Source of the DNA: Mercurialis annua
Taxonomy: Eukaryota; Streptophyta; Magnoliopsida; Malpighiales; Euphorbiaceae
Direction of reading: 5' to 3'
Assembly (NCBI RefSeq): GCF_937616625.2
Contig: NC_065575.1
Coordinates: forward strand, 2,673,501 to 2,737,500
Length of the DNA: 64,000 nt
Shown here: one piece after another, positions 24,801 through 33,325 of the stretch
Layout: every line of letters starts with the position of its first letter
Position numbering within the stretch: the stretch's first letter is position 1
Program-made: the position numbers and the translations under genes
The notes under the pieces: generated by a model
Told to the model about the DNA's origin: nothing
Database searches by the model: none
The model's input: the letters and a program-made list of their open reading frames with translations, nothing else

Positions 24801-27800
24801 ATGGAGTGAATTTTGGGAGAGATTGCCAGGTCTCTCACTTGTTCTTTGCTGATGACAGTCTTCTGTTTGCAAGAGCTAATGTTGAGGAGTGTCAGAAGAT
24901 TGTTGATATTTTGAGGATTTATGGAAATGCATCAGGTCAAATGATTAATCTAGATAAATCTGCATTATCATTTGGCAAAGGTACTTCTGTGCAGATGAGA
25001 CAGATTATCCAACAGGTTTTGCAGATGTCTGTTGTTACCTGTCATGAGAGATATCTTGGATTGCCATCAACAGTGGGAAGGAAGAAAGGGGACAGCTTCA
25101 AAGATATCAAGGATAGGATATGGCAGAAACTTCAGATGTGGAAAGGAGATATGTTTTCTAGTGGTGGTAAGGAGGTATTGATCAAAGCTGTTATCCAATC
25201 AATACCTACCTACTACATGAATTGTTTCAAGCTTCCAAAGAGCTTGATTGATGAGATTGGAAGGCTTTGTAATAGATTTTGGTGGGGTAGCTCGGATGGT
25301 CACAAGAAGATTCATTGGACTGGATGGCAGGCTCTGTGTAAACCAAAATGTGAGGGTGGCATGGGTTTTAAAGACTTGCTCTGCTTCAACAAAGCTTTGC
25401 TGGCTAAGCAGGGATGGAAACTTATCTCCAATCCAAGTTCTTTGCTGGCAAGAATTTGGAAAGAGAGATACTTTAGAGATGGGAATTTTTTAACTGCAGG
25501 TTGCCCTAGGATGGCCTCTTACACATGGAAAAGTTTGATTTGGGCCAGAGAGGTGCTTTTAGAAGGTTTGAGATGGAGAGTTGGAAATGGTAGAAGTATT
25601 CTGGTCTATAATGACAAATGGCTTCATAGAGAGACTACTTTCAAAGTCTTTAGCCCTCCTCTCTTGGGAACAAATGCAAGGGTTAGTGATCTGATAGGAG
25701 CAAATGGAAGATGGAATTTAGACATGTTGCACACTGCTTTCGTTCAAGAGGATATCAGAAGTATAACCAGCATTCCCCTTGCAATCTCAGACCAAGAGGA
25801 TGCACTGAGATGGCACTATGACAAAGAGGGGATCTACAAAGTTAGAAGTGGGTATAGAGTGGCTGTAGATATGCAGAAAAGAGCTTCAGGTTCGAATTCA
25901 GGTCACATGGTGAAATGGTGGAAGGATTTGTGGAAACTGGATGTGCCTTCAAAGATAAAAATTTTCATATGGAAAGTCTATCATGAGTGGCTCCCTGTGA
26001 AGACTAAGCTGATCAGTAGAGGTATGGACATTGATCACATGTGCTCAGGTTGTAAGGAAGCTGCTGAAACAGTTCTTCATTCCGTTTGGTTTTGCAGTCA
26101 AGCTGCAGATGTTTGGAGAAACTGGCCTTTGTCTAAGAATATCAAACCAAAACTGGATTGGAGCCCTAAGGATCTGTTACTTCAAGCTTACTCAACTCTT
26201 AATAAGCATGATTTTAACATTTTTACAATCCTCTTATGGTTAATTTGGAACAATAGAAATTGTCTGTTGTTTGGCAGGAGTTTAAAACCAGCATGTCAAC
26301 TGCCAGAATGGGCCTTGAGCTATGCTGAGGAGTACAGACAGAATAAACATAAGGGAACAACATCTACTCTTCAAGACATTCAGGTGGCGAGGAGGGATAC
26401 AGACAACAGAGGTGTTCCACCTAGAAGGGATACATACATTGTCAATGTTGATGCAGGTTTTAATGAAGACAAAGAGGTTTATGGCACAGGTGCAGTTATC
26501 AGGAACTGGAAAGGTGAAGTCATGATATCCAGTAACAAGTGCTACTCTGGTCTTGTTGAAGTAGGAGTAGGGGAAGCTGTGGCAATCAGAGATGGAACTA
26601 CATTGGCTCTCGAAGCTAATCTAACTCCCTATGTGATCAAGTCTGACGCAAAGGTTGTAGTAGATTACTTTAATCACAAAACTAAGTCATGTAGTGAGAT
26701 TGATTTGCTGTTCTTTGACAGTGTTGCTTTAGATGAACATAGTTATTGTTTGGGTTATGAGTTTGTTAGCAGAAATTTAAATAGATTAGCCCATGTTATG
26801 GCTAGAAAAGCTGTTAGTGAGAATAGTACTTTTAATGTCTGGATGGAGGCTGTTCCTCCAGACATCACTCATTTGATGTTGGCTGATCTCAGCTTAGTGT
26901 TTTAATAAAGTTCACTTGGATTTCAAAAAAAAAATAATATAGTAAAAGTCACAAAAAAATGGTAAAAAACTCAAAAAATTTCACATAAAAAGTGCAATTT
27001 GGCTATTATTGCAACCAAGTAATGCAATTTGGATATTATTGCAAAAATTAAAAGATTTGGATAAAATTGCAACAAGTCGTAAAGGTTTGGGTTTTATTTT
27101 CCATTAAACCTAAAAAAAAGCTAAATTCCATTAGTATTTATGATTTATCTATTAGAGATTTATTAATACCTTAATTATAGATTATTTACATTTCGGTAAC
27201 CAATTTTTCATTTGTAACATTTTTGTAACTCAACTTTTATTTTCGTTACAACGAGAGATAACTCATCTATTACAGGCGAAGTTTTACTTACGTGGCAAAG
27301 AAAACCTAATATTACGTCCTTTATATGTCGTTTTTTCAATGATATGATTCTCCATGTCGTTTTTTTTTTCAATTTATGATCCTCCGTGTTTTTTAACGGT
27401 ATCATCGTCCATGTGTCTTTTTTTCTATCGTTTTTCTATCGTTTTTCTAATGGGCGTTATTACATGAAAAAATTGGGTTAGAAAATAATTTCATGTAGCC
27501 ACATAAGGCAAAACTTCTCCTGAAATTAATGAGTAACCTCCCGTTGTAACGAAAAATAAAAGTTAAGTTATCAAATTGTAAAAATAAAACGTTAGTTATT
27601 AAAGTGTAAAAGACCTATAGTTCGGTAACTGGAAAAATACTTTAATCTGTTTTGCAAACTTCTACTTTCCCATTGTAATATTAAAAGAAACTATCCAAAA
27701 AAACTTATCAAAATAAAAGTGAAATTAAAGTGACACAAACCAGCAGGTTGGATGAGTTTTTGAAGTTCAGCAGGAATTGGAGTATTTGGTAACTTGGAAT

Positions 27801-28415
27801 GCCAATACTCCTCAGAAGGTACAGAAGCATTGCTTCCTCCCAAAATCATCTGTGAAATAATAATTCAATTCAATTTAACAATGTATAAAATTAAAATTAA
27901 CTATATAAATTATGTCATCACATAATCACCCGTGAACATGATTAATAATATCTTACACAATACTTTATAATAATAGTTAATAAATGAATTAAATGTTTGA
28001 TACTAACTAATAAAATGGTTTAAATACCATGAATTTTGAATTTATTAGTATACATAAAAAATGACAAAATGTATTTATTTATCACAATTTTGATATCTTG
28101 CCACATGTGTCATTCATTGAAACTTTTCTATACATACATTTGCGGTCTTTATTGAAGTATCAATATTTTACGTAAAACTGACATGACGTGATGTATGTTA
28201 TTTATTTACATGCACTAAAATTACTGCTACATGGCATGCATCAGATCTAAAAGAATGGTACGTATATTTAACAAAAAATCGAAAAAATAATGATAATTAC
28301 GTTTCGCCTAAAAAGATTCATAAATCAACAAAATCAAAAGATGAATTAGATATTTGTGAAAGCTTACACAAAATACAGCAAAAAGAGGAAGAATGAGAAA
28401 CTCCATTGACGCCAT
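18686..28415 (-). CDS. BURP-domain protein with KYGKRY peptide array (candidate burpitide precursor), BURP2
   Basis: Paralogue of BURP1 with the same three exons: 28415-28368, 27849-27741 and 20259-18686, 576 residues, all phases fitting. Exon 1 encodes a signal peptide (MASMEFLILPLFAVFC), exon 2 YWHSKLPNTPIPAELQ, and exon 3 FSFWDMG, a 15-unit array (about residues 81-356) and a full BURP domain (about 360-576) with CH-X10-CH-X25-CH-X25-CH. The BURP domains of the two proteins are nearly identical, while the arrays differ in core and period. Intron 2 is 7.5 kb, swollen by a MITE carrying a LINE; the corresponding BURP1 intron is 2 kb. Expected to act in the secretory pathway. If it is a cyclase, it would crosslink its own repeated cores before proteolytic release. 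Activity is inferred from architecture only. Confidence 0.93.
19347..20190 (-). repeat. BURP2 tandem peptide-coding array, 57-bp period, 15 units
   Basis: Unit: KYGKRYDAAFEEGTNDKRE (19 residues). Fourteen units have KYGKRYDA. The unit next to the BURP domain is a hybrid, KYGKRYKIGF. Most central units are identical or nearly so at the DNA level, differing mainly at CCC/TTC and GTC/GTT third positions, so they were homogenised recently. The first unit (DASFSESVDDKRS) is the most diverged. Confidence 0.95.
20588..20893. mobile_element. TIR MITE in BURP2 intron 2
   Basis: The left end (TAATCTATCCACAATTTTAA) is an inverted copy of the right end (AATTGTGGGTAGATAAATTA). Similarity extends inward over ATATTTG/CAAATAT blocks. 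No ORF and no resolved target duplication. Confidence 0.5.
21480..21645. repeat. Clustered AAACCGTTT/AAACGGTTT inverted repeats
   Basis: Several copies of AAAACGGTTTCTAAAACAG and inverse TTTAGAAACCATTT alternate, able to fold into hairpins. Lies in BURP2 intron 2. To its right, 21793-21861 is a compound (TA)n(GA)n microsatellite. Confidence 0.6.
21862..23864. other. BURP2 intron 2, plain AT-rich sequence
   Basis: No exon-like stretch, RNA gene or clear transposon seen on either strand. Confidence 0.45.
24052..26932 (+). mobile_element. 5'-truncated L1-type LINE
   Basis: Flanked by a perfect 17-bp target duplication AATAATATAGTAAAAGT (24035-24051 and 26933-26949) and ending in an A-run just before the right copy. 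This is target-primed reverse transcription with 5' truncation: the endonuclease and the start of ORF2 are missing. The uninterrupted target is visible in MITE copy 1 near 6255-6275. Confidence 0.93.
24053..26905 (+). CDS. LINE ORF2 remnant: reverse transcriptase, zf-RVT and RNase H
   Basis: About 950 uninterrupted residues. Reverse transcriptase motifs run in order: PGKDGFP, FRPISLCN, KLDMSKAFDRVEW, GLRQGDPLSPYLF and the catalytic FADD. Then a zf-RVT region (WKLDVPSKIKIFIWKV, with Cys/His near CSGC and VLHSVWFC) and a C-terminal RNase H with VDAGF, a Glu in GVGEAVAIRDG, KSDAKVVVDYF and NRLAHVMARKA. The upstream Met codons belong to the host MITE, so there is no native start. The intact frame suggests a young insertion. 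It lies antisense to the host BURP2 transcript, in an intron. Confidence 0.93.
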   Translation: MDTDMKRKINAVFTEKEITEALKEMAPTKAPGKDGFPALFYQKYWSIVGKQITKVCLSFLNDDIDMHCINDTIIALIPKVKKAVKITEFRPISLCNVVYKIVSKCLANRLRIILDSVIDQAQSAFIPGRNIIDNALIGYECIHIIKNSSRKYNGPLAMKLDMSKAFDRVEWCFIEAMMTKMGFDGVLVKKIMNCVSSVTFSFLINGNVEGRIHPGRGLRQGDPLSPYLFIICAQGLSVLINKAVNDGSLHGVNFGRDCQVSHLFFADDSLLFARANVEECQKIVDILRIYGNASGQMINLDKSALSFGKGTSVQMRQIIQQVLQMSVVTCHERYLGLPSTVGRKKGDSFKDIKDRIWQKLQMWKGDMFSSGGKEVLIKAVIQSIPTYYMNCFKLPKSLIDEIGRLCNRFWWGSSDGHKKIHWTGWQALCKPKCEGGMGFKDLLCFNKALLAKQGWKLISNPSSLLARIWKERYFRDGNFLTAGCPRMASYTWKSLIWAREVLLEGLRWRVGNGRSILVYNDKWLHRETTFKVFSPPLLGTNARVSDLIGANGRWNLDMLHTAFVQEDIRSITSIPLAISDQEDALRWHYDKEGIYKVRSGYRVAVDMQKRASGSNSGHMVKWWKDLWKLDVPSKIKIFIWKVYHEWLPVKTKLISRGMDIDHMCSGCKEAAETVLHSVWFCSQAADVWRNWPLSKNIKPKLDWSPKDLLLQAYSTLNKHDFNIFTILLWLIWNNRNCLLFGRSLKPACQLPEWALSYAEEYRQNKHKGTTSTLQDIQVARRDTDNRGVPPRRDTYIVNVDAGFNEDKEVYGTGAVIRNWKGEVMISSNKCYSGLVEVGVGEAVAIRDGTTLALEANLTPYVIKSDAKVVVDYFNHKTKSCSEIDLLFFDSVALDEHSYCLGYEFVSRNLNRLAHVMARKAVSENSTFNVWMEAVPPDITHLMLADLSLVF
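27186..27620. mobile_element. TIR element in BURP2 intron 2
   Basis: Inverted ends share ACTCAACTTTTATTTTCGTTACAACG (left, 27230-27255) with the inverted right end near 27540-27570, plus GGCGAAGTTTTACTTACGTGGC with its inverse near 27500. Borders are approximate. No ORF. Confidence 0.55.
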
Positions 28416-28460
28416 GAGATTCATCAACTTTGGGATGCAATTATATCTCAACACTCGCCT

Positions 28461-28471
28461 CTTATTTATAG
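28461..28471 (-). promoter_or_regulatory. TATA box of BURP2
   Basis: CTATAAATAAG, about 46 bp upstream of the ATG at 28415, identical in sequence and position to that of BURP1. Confidence 0.75.
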
Positions 28472-28495
28472 TAGCTCCTTTCCATAATGGGACAA

Positions 28496-28599
<104 letters not shown>

Positions 28600-29245
28600 G
28601 TAAGGACCAGCAGTCGATGTTCATTTTAGTGTAGGTTATCTCTAACTTAAATTTACATTTTTGTTTGATGGTGTAGGGAAGGAATATTCTTTGAGTATAT
28701 ATTATCTTATTTTACACAATTTATTTTGTTAAAAAAATAAATTCTAAAAATTAATATATTTTAGACTTCAATATTCAAATTTTTTTAAGATTTTTATTTT
28801 ATATATTTTACGTATGTAAAAAAATTATTACATTTTTTCAAAATTATTTTTACATAACTAGAAAAATAGTTTAACATTTTAGCAAGACACTTGGTTGTTT
28901 ACAAACTATTCTTTTTGACATTTACATTTATTGATATATTTTTGAGATATTTGTATATTTATATGAAATAAAATAAATATTATTTAAACCTTAAATAGGC
29001 TTATTCAATAATTAAATCCATAAATTTTCATTTTAATTTTCATTACAATTAAATAATTTATATTTTATAATTTTGTCACAAAGATTGGTATATATTTAAA
29101 CTATGTATTGCTTCACTGCTATAGATTCCCACATATTTGCCGTAAATAAAAATATTTTTAAATTTTAAAAGGAGTTTAACTTTTTACTAAACGTTTAATT
29201 TTTTTAATCATCATCCACGTCTTTTATTTAAATTTTTTCATAAAT
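28600..29245. other. BURP2 upstream region
   Basis: Bases to about 28700 match BURP1 promoter sequence (GAAGGAATATTC). The rest is AT-rich with no gene. Confidence 0.5.
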
Positions 29246-30252
29246 GGCAAATAGGACTCTAGATATTTGCACTCCTCAAAGAGTTTCTCACACTCCTTGA
29301 GGAACCACCTTTTATTGGTTTGATATTCTACATGCTGGTTGTTGGCAAGTTTAGTATCTATACTTTCATTTTAATTTTGTTTACCATCAAATTTTTTGAG
29401 TCTGTTATTTTATGTTTGGTATCTATAGTTTTTATTTTAATTTTATTTATAGCTAGAATTACTAATAAAATTTAATAATGATTTTGAATTAAAACATGCT
29501 ATTGTTTATGCCAGGTTTATTCTGGAACAAAATTATCATGCATTAACATTGGGAATATTATAGTTTAATTTTTTTAAAAGCTATTTATGAAGTAGAAGAA
29601 AGGTTTAAATGGATATAATGATAATACAAGTTATAAAAACAATAAAATTAATTAAGAAAATAGAGTAATAATTTTATAACCTGTATTGTATCAACTTAAA
29701 TTTTCTTAGTCTATTCACTTAATAAATTTTTTTGTTTGAATAAAAATACTTTATCTAATAAAATATTAAGGAATACTTTATTTCAAAGTGATTACTTATT
29801 ATTTAATCAGATTTAAACTTATTTTAGATAAATTTTAATTAATCAGGTTCATTATCTTTTTAACTTTATTTTAGTGAAAACACAAATTTTAATTTATATC
29901 TTTTGTATTGCATTTATATTAAGAAGCTTGATATTAAAAAGTTATATTAGTGTTTTATAGCAAACAAGTTTTATGTCAGCTACAGTTTTATAAAAATTAA
30001 TAATATGAAATTAGTAAATATTTTATTGTATCCTAGTAAAATATTGAGTAAAAAAATTAATGTCATTAAAATAATAAAAGAATTTTTTTGTCACAGATAA
30101 AAATTTAAAATTAAAGTAAAAAATAATAATGATTGCATAAATTGTAACCAATCATACTTAATAAAATAAAAACTCAAAATAATAGTAAAAATAAATAAAA
30201 TAAAGACTGTAGATAGTACTCTTATAATTAATCAGTATATAGCATAACAAAT

Positions 30253-30933
30253 TGTTGGTCCAAATTGAGTGTAATGTATGGGAGAATACATTCATGAGGC
30301 CCAGAATGTGAATCATATAACCGTGAGCCGGACACCACATTAAACCCAAACCCTAAGGTAATGGGTTAAGTAGTCCATCCTACTTATATATTCCACATTC
30401 TACTCATAACTTTCCAATGTGGGATTTCCATCACACTTAATATTCAACAATGAGGCCCAGAATGTGAATCATATAACCGTGAGCCGGACACCACATTAAA
30501 CCCAAACCCTAAGGTAATGGGTTAAGTAGTCCATCCTACTTATATATTCCACATTCTACTCATAACTTTCCAATGTGGGATTTCCATCACACTTAATATT
30601 CAACAATCTTCCCCTTAAGTTTGATACCTTTCACATTGGATCGCTCAACTTACCTCCGAACTAGATTCCAACTCTTTCGGGATGGCTATCCGGAGTCACC
30701 AAGTTCCACCCAGCCGAACCGGACTTTGATACCAATTGTTGGTCCAAATTGAGCGCAATGTATGGGAGAATACATTCATGAAGTCCAGAATGTGAACCAT
30801 ATAACCGTGGGCCGGACACCATATTAAACCCAAAACCATAAGGTAATGGGTTAAGTGTCCATTCCACTTATATATTGCACATTATATTCATATTTTTCCA
30901 ATATGGGATTTTCATCACACTTAATATTCAACA
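30253..30933 (-). mobile_element. TRIM retroelement (terminal-repeat retrotransposon in miniature)
   Basis: 197-bp LTRs (TGTTGGTCC...CAACA) at 30253-30449 and 30737-30933. On the minus strand, a Met-tRNA primer site TTGGTATCAAAG follows the right LTR (30719-30736), and a purine tract CTTAAGGGGAAGAT (30607-30619) precedes the left one. The interior is about 130 bp, too short to code. Flanks CAAAT/TAAAT differ at one base, a plausible 5-bp duplication. Confidence 0.85.
30295..30606. repeat. Perfect 156-bp tandem duplication inside the TRIM LTR
   Basis: 30295-30450 and 30451-30606 appear identical, starting TGAGGCCCAGAATGTG. The second unit repeats the LTR without its first 42 bases, which indicates a recent slippage or unequal exchange. 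Confidence 0.9.
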
Positions 30934-31022
30934 TAAATTTATAGAAAATTTAAATACGGTGGCCTCTTAAGGAGTGTGAGAAATTTCCAATGGAGTGTAT
31001 ATATTTGGAACCGGCAAATAGG

Positions 31023-33030
31023 CGTTAGTTCATATGAGTGACATATCAGCATCAATACTCTTCTTTTTTTTTGAGTTTGGACATTTTTAAAATAATATTA
31101 TTTAATATTATTTATATCGAGATATTTTATAAACTTGAATGGAGCAAGAATTTTCGCTAAATGTTTGTATCATTAGGGTTTCATAAAAATATCCCATTTT
31201 ACATATACAAATCAGTTAATGAAAAAAGAAATATATTATTTTTAATATCTTTTTAAAAAATAAAACAAATGGTCGTAAGTTAATTAGAGATTCTCTCAGA
31301 CGTATATTATGTATTTTTGCTATAACTTTGCGCCACCTCACATGTGTAGGGGATGGATGTTGACTTGATATATATCCCAATATACTTCTTAAAGAGTCAC
31401 GTGATTTAAATTTTCATTCATATCTATTTAGTAATGAGAAATATTATTTTTCTATTAAAATATATTATCACATTTTTGTCACTAACTCCAGCGCATATAT
31501 CTCGGACAAAAAAAGAGCCGTAAAATATAAAAATAATGAGTTATCGTTTAAATCAAGAGATTTCAGACGATCAAAGTTTATGAATTTATACAGTTTTTAA
31601 ATTTAAATAAAATTTACTGTTACAATAAAAAATGAAAGAATTTATAGATGTTCAAAATCTACTATTTTCCAATTTTTTTTCTTTTATTTTCCCCTTACGA
31701 GAAATTCTTATGTGAACTAAATTCGTTACGTAGGATTATGAACCATTCACTAACCGTATGACAAATGACAATAAGAAATTTAATATTCAATCATTAAATA
31801 CCATAATAAGTAATCAATTTTAACTATAACTAATGTTAGATATGAAAAAATTAATTATTTACTCACAGTGTGACACCGGATTCAATTTTTTTTTTTAAAA
31901 GTCTTTAACATTATCATAGACTTAATATGAGAAATTTATTTATTATAGATTACTATATCTTCTCATGTTTACGAATAAGATTTTCATTTTTTATATTTTA
32001 ATAGTGAATATTAGGATTAATCATCTTAGAGAAATAAGCACAATCTACTTATGAATATGGATATATTTAAGGAATTATGATAACATTTATTTAATGAATT
32101 TAATCAATTAACATGGAATATCCAGAGATAGCCAGAGTCAATTAAATACGTTCTTATATTTTGATAAAAAGGAACAAAGATAATTTAAATACAAATGCCA
32201 TGGAAAAGCTTTGACACTTTGTACACTTACATAATTAGCCATAAAAGCATTTTATTTAGTTATCAAACATAATAAAAAGTAGATGTATTCATTCAAAAAT
32301 AAAATAAAAAGTAGATGAGAAAATTAAGACAAGTTAATTTTTTTATTCTGTAAATACTTTTTATCTGTTTACAACCCAAAATGCACTTGATTTCCTCAAT
32401 AATTAAGGGATTCGTTAATATAATATATCTAGAAAATTTAAGATGAGGTGGGCCTTAAATTTTTGACAACCATACTGGACCAGTTGTGAGGACAAAAAAT
32501 GTTAAAGTTGGACCATTTACAATAACTCAAACATGGCTTAATTGGAACTGGCCACAAAATACTGATATTTTAATTTCTTATCTCATTTTTAGAAGAAAAA
32601 AATTAAATTTAGAATTATTTAGATTCCGCCACCTCATTTATGTCATTGTCTTTGGCAAAATCATAAAAAAATATGTTGATTGATTCTTTGCCAATTACGT
32701 TTTTGTGATTGAGCTAATATATCTATCATCTATCCAAAAAACCGTTTTTGTGATTGGACTAACAAATCACATAGCATGCACAAATATAAAAAGCATCTCA
32801 CCCAATTATCTCATAATGTTTATAACGTTTCTTTAAAAAAAATTATCAAGTTTATTACATTAACAATGTTATGATCGTAATAGAAGTATACTAAGCGGTT
32901 GAGTTCATTGCATTACCAATAACATCAGAGCTCGCACGGGGGGGTTAAAATCCTGTTTTTCGATGTATTTTGATGACAATTTTGATTTCGCTATAAAAAA
33001 AACTCGAAACTCTACAAAATTAACATTTTA
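31023..33030. other. Intergenic, distal end of the duplicated BURP flank
   Basis: Bases 31320-31440 and 32400-32560 match 12835-12925 and 14600-14720. No gene. GCTCGCACGGG at 32932 resembles the head of the 5636 SINE but is not followed by a B box. Confidence 0.45.
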
Positions 33031-33035
33031 TGCCT

Positions 33036-33325
33036 TGATGAGAAATGTGATCTTTATTAATTTTGCAAAAGATGATTACAAGAGCCAGTTATGGTTGCTT
33101 TTATAGTTGAAGCAGCTATAACAGAAGCTCAACAAACTTTAACAGAAAGTTAAAATAACTACCTATCTAACAGAAGTTACTAACGGCAGTTCATCCATGT
33201 GCCTCGTGTGTTCTGCTGACCTTGAACACATGCGCTCAGCATTGTGAGCTAATGTGCTGAGCTGTAACACACACTTGGTGCATGAGTTGCTTGAACCAAG
33301 TGTATGAGGTGAAGTATATTCATTA
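33036..33325 (-). repeat. 3' LTR of the copia element
   Basis: Differs from the 5' LTR by a 2-bp indel (CCATGTG versus CCATATGTG) and about one substitution (GTGTATG versus GTGTGTG), so insertion was recent. Confidence 0.93.

Larger units (their letters stand above)
23865..27110. mobile_element. Mutator-like MITE in BURP2 intron 2 (copy 2), split by a LINE
   Basis: Same family as 6062-6441: starts GGCCCAATGGTA, ends CCATTAAACC, with an apparent 9-bp duplication TAAAAAAAA at 23856-23864 and 27111-27119 (low complexity, so weaker). Removing the inserted LINE and one target copy leaves about 350 bp, close to the 380 bp of copy 1. Confidence 0.8.
29256..31012. mobile_element. Non-coding TIR element hosting a TRIM
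   Basis: Inverted ends share TTTCTCACACTCCTTGAGG (left, 29284-29302) and its near complement at the right (30967-30990). Flanked by GGCAAATAGG at 29246-29255 and 31013-31022 (8-10 bp depending on whether the terminal GG belongs to the element). No transposase ORF. Confidence 0.72.
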
